From assembly GCF_001722335.1 (NCBI RefSeq), contig NZ_MIHA01000001.1:448409-512408 (forward strand): a stretch of 64,000 bases of DNA. The letters are read 5' to 3'. The translations under genes were made by a program, and so were the position numbers. Shown here piece by piece: positions 45,909-54,814 of the stretch (positions are counted from its first letter, which is position 1; each line of letters starts with the position of its first letter). Origin of the DNA: Mycolicibacterium flavescens (GTDB lineage: Bacteria > Actinomycetota > Actinomycetes > Mycobacteriales > Mycobacteriaceae). The notes beneath the pieces are model-generated. The model searched no databases and had not been told where the DNA came from. It worked only from the letters and a program-made list of their open reading frames with translations.

Positions 45909-47081
45909 ATGACCGCCGCCTCGGCCATCTCCCCCGTCGACGCCGACTTCGTGCGCCGGCTCGCAGACCGCGCGCAGGATGCCGAACGGCTGCGCCAGCT
46001 GCCGGCCGCGACGGTCGAGGAGTTCACCGCCTCGGGGATCACCGACCTGCTGGTGCCCGCCCGCTTCGGCGGCAGGCAGGCGCCGTTCCCGGAGATCCTC
46101 GATCCGGTGCGACGGATGGCGCACGGCTGCGCGTCGAGCGCGTGGACCATCGGCTTCTTCGTCCTGCACAACTGGATGCTCGCGCTGTTCGGCGAGCAGG
46201 CCCAGCAGGAGGCGTTCGCGACGCGTCCGTTCCTGGCGCCCGCCCCGCTGGCGCCGACGGGCCGCGGCGTGCCCGCCGACGGCGGGATCCGGCTGACCGG
46301 CCGCTGGTCGTGGGCCACCGGCGTGATGCACGGCAACTGGATCATGGTCGGCGTCCTGTGCGGACCGCAGGACGATCTGAGCGCGATCTATCCCGCGCTC
46401 GCGCTGCTGTCGATCGAGGACGCCGTCATCGAGGACGTCTGGCACACCGACGGCATGCGCGCCACCGGATCCAACGACGTCGTCATCACCGACGTGTTCG
46501 TGCCCGAACACCGGTTGGTCCGCGTCACCGACATCTACACCGGCAACGCCCCCGGTGCCGGGCTGCACGACACCGCCACCTACCGGTGGCCGATGGTGCC
46601 GGCGCTGGCGCTGCTGGCGGCGATGCCGGCACTGGGCAGCGCCGAACGCGCCGTCGAGATCTACTCCGAGCGGCTCGCCGGCCGGGTGCTGGCCTACGAG
46701 GGCGTCACGCAGAAGGACAAACCGCTGGCCCAGGCCCGCCTCGGCGAGGCCGACGTCCGGCTGCGGGCGCTGCGCGGACTGCTGGCCGACACCGTCGACG
46801 AGATCGAAACCACGGTCGCCGCGGGCGATTCGGTGCCCCGGCCGGTTCGGGCGGCCGCGCGGATGGCCGCCGCGCACATCGTCTACGAGTCGCGCGCGGT
46901 GATCGGGCTGCTGCTCGAGGCGTCGGGGGCCAGCGCGCACTTCGTCGACAACCCGCTGCAGCGCCTCAAGCGCGACGTCGACGTCATCACCGGCCACGTC
47001 GTGTTCGACTACGACACCAGCCGCGAACTCGCCGGAGCACTGAAACTCGGAATGAAAGTGCCGCGAACCGCAATGGTGTAG
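45909..47081 (+). CDS. HsaA/p-hydroxyphenylacetate-hydroxylase-like flavin monooxygenase (ACAD fold)
   Basis: 390 residues with the acyl-CoA-dehydrogenase fold but of the oxygenase branch (HsaA, HpaC2, DszC): ARFGGRQAPFPEILDPVRRM, ASSAWTIGFFVLHNWML, GRWSWATGVMHGNWIMVG, WHTDGMRATGSNDVVITDVF, and the C-terminal LQRLKRDVDVITGHVVFDYD. Such enzymes use reduced FMN from a separate reductase to hydroxylate aromatic or steroid rings. No flavin reductase gene adjoins. ATG 45909; first structural gene of the island, followed 9 bases later by the F420 protein. Confidence 0.8.
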   Translation: MTAASAISPVDADFVRRLADRAQDAERLRQLPAATVEEFTASGITDLLVPARFGGRQAPFPEILDPVRRMAHGCASSAWTIGFFVLHNWMLALFGEQAQQEAFATRPFLAPAPLAPTGRGVPADGGIRLTGRWSWATGVMHGNWIMVGVLCGPQDDLSAIYPALALLSIEDAVIEDVWHTDGMRATGSNDVVITDVFVPEHRLVRVTDIYTGNAPGAGLHDTATYRWPMVPALALLAAMPALGSAERAVEIYSERLAGRVLAYEGVTQKDKPLAQARLGEADVRLRALRGLLADTVDEIETTVAAGDSVPRPVRAAARMAAAHIVYESRAVIGLLLEASGASAHFVDNPLQRLKRDVDVITGHVVFDYDTSRELAGALKLGMKVPRTAMV

Positions 47082-47090
47082 GGAGAAGAC

Positions 47091-47492
47091 ATGGCCGACG
47101 ACGTGCGCGACCGGATCACCAAACTGTTCCAGAAGAACGTCGCCAACCGGTTGATGAAAGTGCTGCCCTTCCAGACGCTGCTGGAGACGACGGGCCGCAC
47201 GTCGGGCCGGCCCCGGCGCACCCCGCTGGGCGGCAGCCGTGTCGGCGACCAGTTCTGGTTCGTCTCGGAGTTCGGCGACCGGTCGCAGTACATCAAGAAC
47301 ATCAAGGCCGACCCGCACGTGCGTGTCCGACTGAACGGCCGCTGGCACAACGGAATTGCGCACCTGATGCCCGACGACGACCCGCACGAGCGGCTCAAGT
47401 CGCTGCCGCAGTTCAACAGCTTCGGGGTGCGCACGTTCGGCACCAACCTGCTGACCGTGCGGGTCGATTTCACCGACAGCTCCGGTGGTTGA
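47091..47492 (+). CDS. Ddn-like F420/flavin split-barrel protein
   Basis: 133 residues of the deazaflavin-dependent nitroreductase family: LLETTGRTSGRPRRTPLGGS, QFWFVSEFGDRSQYIKNIKA, VRLNGRWHNGIAHLMPDDD and the terminal LLTVRVDF. Members use F420H2 to reduce quinones or nitroaromatics. In the island it could supply reducing power or protect from quinones made by ring hydroxylation. GGGAGAAG precedes ATG 47091. Confidence 0.85.
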   Translation: MADDVRDRITKLFQKNVANRLMKVLPFQTLLETTGRTSGRPRRTPLGGSRVGDQFWFVSEFGDRSQYIKNIKADPHVRVRLNGRWHNGIAHLMPDDDPHERLKSLPQFNSFGVRTFGTNLLTVRVDFTDSSGG

Positions 47493-47507
47493 CCCGACCG
47501 GAAAGTA

Positions 47508-47529
47508 AAACTAAAGTCAGTTTTAGTTT
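47508..47529. promoter_or_regulatory. Palindromic operator before the dioxygenase operon
   Basis: AAACTAAA-GTCAGT-TTTAGTTT: perfect 8-base arms around 6 bases, AT-rich in a GC-rich genome. It lies 27 bases before GTG 47557 and 15 after the upstream stop. It should control the block 47557-51966, or the whole run to 55161. TetR at 51973 or 45238 could bind it. Confidence 0.7.
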
Positions 47530-47556
47530 CTTGCCGCCGCTGCCGAGGGAGTCACC

Positions 47557-48663
47557 GTGGAATCGTTCGTTCACCTGCGCAAGGGCAAGGGGCCGCGGCG
47601 GCTGCACGCCGACCTCGACGGCCTCAAGGACGACGAACTCGGCCGCGGCGGGTTCACCGGCCGCACGGCCAGCTTCTTCCGGCGCAACGACCCCACCGCC
47701 TACCGGACCGTCGGCCCGCTGCGCCCCACCGACGTGCTGTCCTCCGAACTCAAACCCAGCGACGCCACCGACGCCCACGGCGGTCCGCTCCTGATGTTCT
47801 CCAACGCCGACTGCCTGGTGTCGCTCAGTCGGCGCAGCGAGGAGATGCCGTTCTTCGTCCGCTACGTCGACGGCGACCTCTTGTCGTTCGTACACAAGGG
47901 TTCCGGCCGACTGGAGACCGAGTTCGGTCCGCTGGACTACCGCGAGGGCGACTGGGTCTACATCCCGAAGGCCTGCACCTGGCGCCAGATCCCCGCCGCA
48001 GAGACCACGCTGCTGATGATCCAGGCGACCGACGAGTTCCGGGTGCCGCCGGCCGGTTACCTGGGCAGGCACTTCCCGTTCGATCCGGGCCTGGCCGTGG
48101 TCCCCGAACCCGCGCCCATCGACGACGGCGCGGGACCGACCACCGCGGACGGCGAGTACGAGGTCCGGCTGATCCATGAGGGCGGCCCCACTTCGCTGTT
48201 CTACCAACACCATCCGCTCGACGTGGAGGGCTGGCGCGGGGACAACTTCGCGTTCACCTTCAACATCTCCGACTACCACGTCATCACGTCCGAGAGCGTG
48301 CACCTGCCGCCGACGGTGCACCTGTTCATGCAGGCCACCGGCGTCTACATCATGAACTTCCTGCCCAGGCCCGCCGAGAGCGTGCCGGGCACCGAACGCA
48401 CGCCGTGGTACCACCGCAACGTCGACTACGACGAGATCGCGTTCTTCCACGCCGGCTCGCTGTACGGCATCCCGATGCCGCCGGGCCTGGTCTCCCACGC
48501 TCCGCAGGGCGTGCACCACGGCGCCCCCGAGAAGGCCCGTGAGCGCGCGCGCCGCAAGTTCGACGACTACGACAGGGTGGACTGGTCGGTGATCGCCATC
48601 GACACCCGCCGCCGACTGATCCCGTCCGACGAGATCCTGGCCAACGATCTGGGGCAGCACTGA
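47557..48663 (+). CDS. Homogentisate 1,2-dioxygenase-like ring-cleavage enzyme
   Basis: 368 residues, a bicupin close to homogentisate dioxygenase but shorter than the usual 430-440. N-terminal cupin: MPFFVRYVDGDLLSFVHKGS and YREGDWVYIPKACTWRQI. Putative iron site: TPWYHRN near residue 285 (the YHRN signature of the family), the Glu of DEIAFFHAGS and His in SHAPQGVHHGAP. His-to-Glu spacing is six residues instead of five in the human enzyme, so the substrate may differ. It opens an aromatic ring with O2, giving a maleylacetoacetate-type product in the classical pathway. GTG 47557. Confidence 0.82.
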   Translation: MESFVHLRKGKGPRRLHADLDGLKDDELGRGGFTGRTASFFRRNDPTAYRTVGPLRPTDVLSSELKPSDATDAHGGPLLMFSNADCLVSLSRRSEEMPFFVRYVDGDLLSFVHKGSGRLETEFGPLDYREGDWVYIPKACTWRQIPAAETTLLMIQATDEFRVPPAGYLGRHFPFDPGLAVVPEPAPIDDGAGPTTADGEYEVRLIHEGGPTSLFYQHHPLDVEGWRGDNFAFTFNISDYHVITSESVHLPPTVHLFMQATGVYIMNFLPRPAESVPGTERTPWYHRNVDYDEIAFFHAGSLYGIPMPPGLVSHAPQGVHHGAPEKARERARRKFDDYDRVDWSVIAIDTRRRLIPSDEILANDLGQH

Positions 48664-48665
48664 CA

Positions 48666-49847
48666 ATGACCACCGCAGTCAAGCACGAATACGACCGTAT
48701 CCCGTATCTGGTTGCCTTCCAAAATAATTCGGGGGTGCGCGATGTCTACGGCGGTGTCGCCGAACTGGTGGTGCTGGAAAGCCACCTGCTGCGGCCGAAA
48801 GACAAGCCGTCCGACACCGTGCTGGTCTTCATGCACCCGATCGGCGGCGGCGCCTACCTGCCGATGATGAACGGCCTGGCCCGCGCCGGTCATCACGTCA
48901 TCTACTGCAACAGCCGGTTCCGCGGCACCGACTCGGCGCTGCTGATGGAGAAGGTCGTCGAGGACCTCGGCGAGTGCATCAAGGACGCCAAGAACCGCCT
49001 GGGCTACGAGAAGGTGGTGCTGGCCGGGTGGAGCGGCGGCGGGTCGCTGTCGGTGTTCTACCAGCAGCAGGCCCAGCATCCGACCGTCACGGCGAGCCCG
49101 TCGGGCGACGGCCCGGATCTGACCAAGCTGGGCCTGATCCCCGCCGACGGGTTGATGCTGCTGGCCGCCCACATCAGCCGTCACGGCACGATGACCGAGT
49201 GGCTCGACGCGTCGATCCTCGACGAGTCCGACCCGTCCAAGCGCGATCCCGAACTGGATCTGTACAACCCGGACAACCCGAACCAGCCGCCGTACACGCC
49301 GGAGTTCCTCGAGCGCTACCGGCAGGCGCAGATCGACCGCAACCGGCGAATCACCAAGTGGGTCAAGGACAAGCTCGCGGAGCTCAAGGCGGCGGGCCGC
49401 CCCGACGACGAGTTCGCGTTCGTCGTGCACGGCACCATGGCCGACCCGCGCTGGCTCGACCCCACCGTCGACCCGAACGAACGCAAACCCGGCACCTGCT
49501 ATCTGGGGGACCCGCAGGTGGTCAACAACTCCCCCGTCGGGCTGGCCCGGTTCTGCACGCTGCGCAGCTGGCTGTCGCAGTGGAGCTACGACGACGCCAA
49601 CGGCGACGCGGTCAAGTGCGGCGCCGACATCGCGGTGCCGACGCTGGTGATCGGCAACCTGGCCGACGACGCGTGCACACCGAGCCACACCCGCCGGCTG
49701 TTCGAGGCGATCGGGCATCATGACAAGGAGATGGCCGAGATCCCAGGCGCGAACCACTACTACGCCGGCGCCGACCAGCGCGACAAGCTGCGCGAGGCGG
49801 TCGGTGTGGTGACCGACTGGCTGCACCGGCACGGGTTCTCGCAATGA
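48666..49847 (+). CDS. Alpha/beta hydrolase
   Basis: 393 residues. Nucleophile elbow LAGWSGGGS near residue 121; Asp in NLADDACTP and His in PGANHYY complete the triad. A large insertion (about 145-260, many Asp/Pro) forms a lid. Its size and lid resemble a tannase/feruloyl-type or acylpyruvate-hydrolase-like enzyme. Two bases after the dioxygenase stop, so the substrate is likely the ring-cleavage product, inferred from position only. ATG 48666. Confidence 0.82.
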   Translation: MTTAVKHEYDRIPYLVAFQNNSGVRDVYGGVAELVVLESHLLRPKDKPSDTVLVFMHPIGGGAYLPMMNGLARAGHHVIYCNSRFRGTDSALLMEKVVEDLGECIKDAKNRLGYEKVVLAGWSGGGSLSVFYQQQAQHPTVTASPSGDGPDLTKLGLIPADGLMLLAAHISRHGTMTEWLDASILDESDPSKRDPELDLYNPDNPNQPPYTPEFLERYRQAQIDRNRRITKWVKDKLAELKAAGRPDDEFAFVVHGTMADPRWLDPTVDPNERKPGTCYLGDPQVVNNSPVGLARFCTLRSWLSQWSYDDANGDAVKCGADIAVPTLVIGNLADDACTPSHTRRLFEAIGHHDKEMAEIPGANHYYAGADQRDKLREAVGVVTDWLHRHGFSQ

Positions 49848-51055
49848 CGGAGGCCGTCACGGGGCCGCTGGACGGCATCCGGGTCATCGAGGTCGGCACG
49901 CTGATCTCCGGTCCGTTCGCCGGGCGCCTGCTCGGCGACATGGGTGCCGAGGTCATCAAGATCGAGCCGCCCGGCGCCCCGGATCCGCTGCGCACCTGGG
50001 GGCAGGCCGAACTCGACGGGCACCACTTCTTCTGGACCGTGCACGCGCGCAACAAGAAAGCGGTCACGCTGAACCTGCGCACCGACCCCGGCCGGGAGTT
50101 GTTCCTCGACCTGGTCGAGCGCTCCGACATCATCGTCGAGAACTTCCGGCCCGGCACACTGGAGAAGTGGAACCTGGGTTACGACGTGCTGCGCGAACGT
50201 AATCGGGGCATCATCCTGGTCCGCGTCTCCGGCTACGGGCAGACCGGACCCGAGGCGCACAAAGCCGGCTACGCGTCGGTGGCCGAGGCCGCCAGCGGGC
50301 TGCGGCACATGAACGGTTTCCCCGGCGGGCCGCCCCCGCGGCTGGCGCTGTCGCTGGGCGACAGCCTGGCGGGCATGTTCGCCGCCCAGGGCGCGCTGGC
50401 CGCGCTGTACCGGCGGTCGGTCACCGGCGACGGACAGGTAGTCGACGCCGCGCTGACCGAGGCGTGCCTGGCCGTGCAGGAGTCCACCATCCCCGACTAC
50501 GACGTCGGCGGCGTGGTGCGCGGCCCGTCGGGCACGCGGCTGGAGGGCATCGCGCCGTCGAACATCTACCGCAGCGCCGACGGCAGCTGGGTGGTGATCG
50601 CGGCGAACCAGGACACCGTGTTCCGGCGGCTGTGCGACGCGATGGGCCGCCCCGAACTGGCCACCGACGACCGGTTCGTCAACCACGTGGCCCGCGGCCG
50701 CAACCAGGACGAGCTCGACAAGATCATCGGCGACTGGGCCGCCGAGCGCCAACCCGGCGACATCATCGAAACCCTGTCCGCCGCAGGCGTGATCGCCGGA
50801 CCGATCAACACGGTCGCCGAGGTCGTGGCCGATCCGCAGTTGCGCGCGCGCGGCATGCTCGTCGAGCACCACGACGAACGCATCGACCGTCCGGTGCTGG
50901 GGCCCGGTGTGGTGCCGGTGCTCTCGGAGACCCCGGGCACCGTGCGCTCGGCGGGTCCGGCCCGCCCCGGCCAGCACAACGAGGAGATCTACCGCGGCCT
51001 GCTCGGCAAGACCGCGGCCGAACTCGAGGCGTGGCAGTCGGAGGGAGTGCTGTGA
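49844..51055 (+). CDS. Class III (CaiB/BaiF) CoA-transferase
   Basis: 403 residues. GPLDGIRVIEVGTLISGPFA, RLLGDMGAEVIKIEPPGAPD with the catalytic Asp region, NKKAVTLNLRTDPGRE and SDIIVENFRPGTLEKW are the family blocks. It transfers CoA between carboxylic acids and thereby activates an acid for degradation. ATG 49844 overlaps the hydrolase stop (ATGA). In this island it takes the place of an acyl-CoA synthetase. Confidence 0.93.
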   Translation: MTEAVTGPLDGIRVIEVGTLISGPFAGRLLGDMGAEVIKIEPPGAPDPLRTWGQAELDGHHFFWTVHARNKKAVTLNLRTDPGRELFLDLVERSDIIVENFRPGTLEKWNLGYDVLRERNRGIILVRVSGYGQTGPEAHKAGYASVAEAASGLRHMNGFPGGPPPRLALSLGDSLAGMFAAQGALAALYRRSVTGDGQVVDAALTEACLAVQESTIPDYDVGGVVRGPSGTRLEGIAPSNIYRSADGSWVVIAANQDTVFRRLCDAMGRPELATDDRFVNHVARGRNQDELDKIIGDWAAERQPGDIIETLSAAGVIAGPINTVAEVVADPQLRARGMLVEHHDERIDRPVLGPGVVPVLSETPGTVRSAGPARPGQHNEEIYRGLLGKTAAELEAWQSEGVL

Positions 51056-51966
51056 GTACGTTGCCCGAACATGTGCGGATCCGCGACGTCTCGTTGCGCG
51101 ACGGTCTGCAGATCGAGGACCCGATCCCGTTGTCGGCCAAGCTCGAACTGCTCGCGGCTATCGCCGCAACCGGGGTGCAGGAAATGGAGGCGACCGCGTT
51201 CGTGTCGCCGTCGAAGGTGCCGGCCCTGGCCGATGCGCCCGAACTGGCCGCGCACCTGCAGGAGTACCGGGATTCGCACGGCATCGAGTTCTCCGCGCTG
51301 GTGGCCAGTCCCAACGGCGCGAAACGCGCCATCGCGGCGGGCCTTTCGTCGATCGAGTACGTGGTCTCGGCGGCCGACGGGCACAGCCGCGCGAACGTCG
51401 GGCGCACATCGGCCGAGGCCACCGCGCTGATCCCGGAGATCATCGCGATCGCGCACGACAGCGGGGCCACCGTCGAGGTGATCGTGGCGACCGCGTGGGA
51501 CTGCCCGTTCGACGGGCCCACCCCGCACCAGCGCGTGGTCGACGTGCTGAGCACCGCAGTGCAGCACGACGTCGACCGGCTGGCGATCGCCGACACCATC
51601 GGCACCACCACGCCGCGGCGGGTCACCGAAACCGTCGAGGCGGTGTCGCCGCTGATCGGCGACATCCCGCTCGGCGCGCACTTCCACAACACCCGCGGGG
51701 CCGGACTGGCCAGCGCCTACGCCGCGGTCAGCGCCGGGGTGACCCGGCTGGACGCGTCGGTCGGCGGCCTCGGCGGCTGCCCGTTCGCACCCGGCGCCAG
51801 CGGCAACATCGCCACCGAGGACCTGGTGTACCTGTTGCGCGACAGCGGAATCGGCGTCGATGTCGACCTGCCGGCCGCGATCGACGCGGCCGCCGTCGCG
51901 CAACGGCTGGTCGGCCACGACCTGCCCAGTTCCCTGCTGCGCGCGGGCGACCGGATCCTGGGCTGA
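51052..51966 (+). CDS. HMG-CoA lyase-like enzyme (DRE-TIM metallolyase)
   Basis: 304 residues. IRDVSLRDGLQIED carries Arg and Asp of the metal/catalytic site, EATAFVSPSKVPALADA the Glu, and GAHFHNTRGAG the metal His pair; GGLGGCPFAPGASGN is the flexible Cys loop of HMG-CoA lyases. It cleaves 3-hydroxy-3-methylacyl-CoA to a ketone body and acetyl-CoA, or a related citramalyl/aryl-type substrate. GTG 51052 overlaps the CoA-transferase stop (GTGA). Confidence 0.92.
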   Translation: MSTLPEHVRIRDVSLRDGLQIEDPIPLSAKLELLAAIAATGVQEMEATAFVSPSKVPALADAPELAAHLQEYRDSHGIEFSALVASPNGAKRAIAAGLSSIEYVVSAADGHSRANVGRTSAEATALIPEIIAIAHDSGATVEVIVATAWDCPFDGPTPHQRVVDVLSTAVQHDVDRLAIADTIGTTTPRRVTETVEAVSPLIGDIPLGAHFHNTRGAGLASAYAAVSAGVTRLDASVGGLGGCPFAPGASGNIATEDLVYLLRDSGIGVDVDLPAAIDAAAVAQRLVGHDLPSSLLRAGDRILG

Positions 51967-51972
51967 GCCGGC

Positions 51973-52587
51973 GTGCCGTCGCAGACCCTGAGCGCCAAAG
52001 GCCGCCAGACCCGCGACGCCATCGAGCGGGCGGCGCGCAAGCTGTTCGCCGAGCGTGGATTTCACGGCACGACGCTCGGCGACATCACCTCCGCGGCGGG
52101 TAAGTCACCCGCGGCGTTCTACCGCTACTTCGCCGACAAGGAAGACCTGCTGGCCGTGCTGGCGCAGTCGTTCCTGCACGAGGTGGTCGCACCCTCGGGG
52201 TCCAGCATCGACCTGCCCGAATCGCCCGACGACGACGCGTTCTTCCGCGCGGTGGTGACCGGCTACTGGAACATGTTCAAGCAGAACATCGGCATCATGA
52301 TCGCCGTCGCGCAACTGGCCGCGACCCAGCCGCGATTCGCCGCCGTGCAGAACGAGTTCCGCCGGCTAGGCATGGACGTCGTCGCCGCCTCGGTGCAGCG
52401 CGCCCAGGAGCAGGGCTACGCCGCCGACCTGAACCCCCAACACACCGCGGCCGCGATCGCGCTGCTGTTCGAGAACTTCACGTCCGTGTTCGTCGGCGGC
52501 TCCTCGGGTCTCGGTGTCGAGATCAGCGACGAGGACGCCATCGCTACGCTGTCGAGGATCTGGAAGAAGACGCTGTATGGCTTCTAG
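51973..52587 (+). CDS. TetR-family regulator inside the catabolic island
   Basis: 204 residues. DNA-binding TTLGDITSAAGKSPAAFYRY at about 33-52, preceded by the usual ARKLFAERGFHG. It lies 6 bases after the lyase and 20 before the acyl-CoA dehydrogenase in the same direction, so it is part of the transcript. GTG 51973. Its ligand domain (about 80-204) may sense a CoA ester of the pathway. Confidence 0.9.
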   Translation: MPSQTLSAKGRQTRDAIERAARKLFAERGFHGTTLGDITSAAGKSPAAFYRYFADKEDLLAVLAQSFLHEVVAPSGSSIDLPESPDDDAFFRAVVTGYWNMFKQNIGIMIAVAQLAATQPRFAAVQNEFRRLGMDVVAASVQRAQEQGYAADLNPQHTAAAIALLFENFTSVFVGGSSGLGVEISDEDAIATLSRIWKKTLYGF

Positions 52588-52607
52588 CAGTCTGAGAGGG
52601 AATCACC

Positions 52608-53846
52608 GTGGATTTCGCCCTGCCCGACCATCTGCCCGCAGTGCTCGCCGAGATGGACGCGTTCATCGAAGCCGAGATCAAACCGCTGGAACGCGAGAAC
52701 ATCCAGTACTTCGACAAACGCCGTGAGCACGCCCGCACCGACTGGGACAACGACGGGGTGCCCCGCCGCGAGTGGGAGGACCTGCTCGACGAGATGCGCA
52801 GGCGCGCCGACGCCGCGGGCTGGCTGCGCTACGGGCTGCCCTCGCGGTTCGGCGGCCGCGACGGCAGCAACATCGACACGGCGGTGATCCGCGAGCACCT
52901 CGCGCACAAGGGTCTGGGCCTGCACAACGACCTGCAGAACGAGTCGTCGATCGTCGGCAACTTCCCGCAGGTGATCATGATGGACCGGTTCGGCACCGAG
53001 ACGCAGAAAGCCGAGTGGACCGAGGCGCTGATCACCGGCGAACGGTCGATGGCGTTCGGGCTGACCGAACCCGACCACGGCAGCGACGCCACCTGGATGG
53101 AGACCACCGCGGTGCGCGACGGCGACGACTGGGTCATCAACGGCGCCAAGCGGTTCAACACCGGCGTGCACCGCGCCACCCACGACCTGGTGTTCGCCCG
53201 CACGTCCGGGGAACGGGGCCAGGCCCGCGGCATCACCGCGTTCCTGGTGCCGACCGACGCGCCGGGCTTCACCGTCCCCTACTACTGGTGGTCGTTCAAC
53301 ATGCCGACCGATCACGGCGAGGTCGAGCTCAAGGACGTCCGGGTGCCCGCCGACGCGGTGCTCGGCGAGGTGGACCGCGGGCTCGAGGTCGGGCAGACGT
53401 TCCTGCACGAGAACCGGATCCGCCAGGCCGCCAGCAGCCTGGGCGCCGCGCAGTACTGCATCGACCGGGCCGTGCAGTACGCCCAGGACCGCAAGGTCTT
53501 CGGCAAGCCGCTGGCGGTCAACCAGGCGGTGCAGTGGCCGCTGGTCGAGTTGCAGACCGAGGCGCAGATGGTCCGGCTGCTGGTGTACTACGCGGCCACC
53601 GAGCTTGACCGCAACCACCACATGGAGGTTTCCGACAAGGTGTCGATGGCCAACTACCGCGCCAACCGGCTGGTGTGCGAGGCCTCCGACCGGGCGATGC
53701 AGGTGTTCGGTGGCGTCGGCTACAGCCGCCACGAACCGTTCGAGCACATCTACCGCCATCACCGCCGCTACCGCATCACCGAGGGCGCCGAGGAGATCCA
53801 GATCCGGCGGGTGGCGCAGCGGCTGTTCGGGTTCGGCAAGCGTTGA
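52608..53846 (+). CDS. Acyl-CoA dehydrogenase (LvaC/ACAD10/11-like context)
   Basis: 412 residues. FGLTEPDHGSDATWMETTAV, VINGAKRFNTGVHRATHDLV, SSLGAAQYCIDRAVQYAQD and ITEGAEEIQIRRVAQRLFGF are canonical blocks. The adjacent kinase and DUF6285 genes are the usual partners of LvaC-type enzymes, which eliminate phosphate from 4-phosphoacyl-CoA rather than oxidise it. The ordinary ACAD reaction remains possible. GTG 52608; the kinase begins inside its stop codon (TTGA). Confidence 0.92.
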   Translation: MDFALPDHLPAVLAEMDAFIEAEIKPLERENIQYFDKRREHARTDWDNDGVPRREWEDLLDEMRRRADAAGWLRYGLPSRFGGRDGSNIDTAVIREHLAHKGLGLHNDLQNESSIVGNFPQVIMMDRFGTETQKAEWTEALITGERSMAFGLTEPDHGSDATWMETTAVRDGDDWVINGAKRFNTGVHRATHDLVFARTSGERGQARGITAFLVPTDAPGFTVPYYWWSFNMPTDHGEVELKDVRVPADAVLGEVDRGLEVGQTFLHENRIRQAASSLGAAQYCIDRAVQYAQDRKVFGKPLAVNQAVQWPLVELQTEAQMVRLLVYYAATELDRNHHMEVSDKVSMANYRANRLVCEASDRAMQVFGGVGYSRHEPFEHIYRHHRRYRITEGAEEIQIRRVAQRLFGFGKR

Positions 53847-54814
53847 GCGCAGCACTTGCCGACGCGCTCGCCGGCGTGCTCCGTCCGGTGCTCGGCGACG
53901 GCGTCGTCGTGGAGAACCTGCACGCGCTGACCGGCGGGGCCAGCCGCACGACGTGGGCGTTCGACGCTCTCACCGACGCGCGGCGCGCCCTGATCCTGCG
54001 CACCGGTCCGCCCGACGACGTGCACGCCTCGATGGAACTCGAGGCCCGCGTGCAGCAGCGGGCGGCCGCGGCAGGCGCGCCGGTGCCGCACATCCTGGCC
54101 GCCGACAATTCACCTGCGGCGCTGGGAAATCCGTACCTCATCTGCGATGCGATCGGCGGCGAGACGATCGTGCGCAGGATCTACCGGTCCCTCGACGACG
54201 ACGGCCGGGCGCGGCTGCTGCGCCAGTGCGCGCAGGCGCTGGCCGCCATCCACCGCGCCGACCACCGGGGTATCGGGGTGCCGCCCGCTGACCAGCTCAC
54301 CGAGTGGCGGGACCGGCTCGACGAAATGGGCGACACCACCGCGACATTCGAGTGGGCGTTCCGGTGGTTGGCCGCGCACCGGCCCGCACCGTCCGAACAG
54401 GTCCTGGTGCACGGCGACTTCCGGATGGGCAACCTGATCGTCGACGACACCGGGCTGGCGGCGGTGCTGGACTGGGAACTCGTGCACATCGGCGAGCGGT
54501 ACGAGGACCTGGCGTGGTTCTGCATCCGCGCGTGGCGCTTCGGCGCAGCCGAGGAGCTGGGTGCCGGCGGGCTCGGCAGCGTCGAGGCGTTCCTGTCGGC
54601 CTACGAGGACGCCGCCGGGCTGACACTGGACCGCGACGCGTTCCGCTGGTGGCTGACCGTCGCCACGCTGCGGTGGGGGGTGATCTGCCGGTACCAGGCC
54701 GAGCGGCACCTGTCCGGTCAGACCGAGTCGGTGGAGCTGGCCGCGATCGGCCGGCGGGTGGCCGAAACCGAATGGGACGTGCTGGATCTGCTGCAGGGAG
54801 GGGGTCCGCGATGA
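53843..54814 (+). CDS. APH-family kinase, LvaA-like
   Basis: 323 residues, aminoglycoside-phosphotransferase/choline-kinase fold. Gly-rich loop LTGGASRTTWAF, catalytic loop VLVHGDFRMGNLIVDD (HxDxxxxN) and metal Asp in VLDWELVHIGE. In Pseudomonas putida LvaA, with LvaB, phosphorylates the 4-hydroxyl of hydroxyacyl-CoAs. TTG 53843 overlaps the dehydrogenase stop and is the only start that keeps the glycine loop with a short leader. Confidence 0.88.
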   Translation: MSAALADALAGVLRPVLGDGVVVENLHALTGGASRTTWAFDALTDARRALILRTGPPDDVHASMELEARVQQRAAAAGAPVPHILAADNSPAALGNPYLICDAIGGETIVRRIYRSLDDDGRARLLRQCAQALAAIHRADHRGIGVPPADQLTEWRDRLDEMGDTTATFEWAFRWLAAHRPAPSEQVLVHGDFRMGNLIVDDTGLAAVLDWELVHIGERYEDLAWFCIRAWRFGAAEELGAGGLGSVEAFLSAYEDAAGLTLDRDAFRWWLTVATLRWGVICRYQAERHLSGQTESVELAAIGRRVAETEWDVLDLLQGGGPR

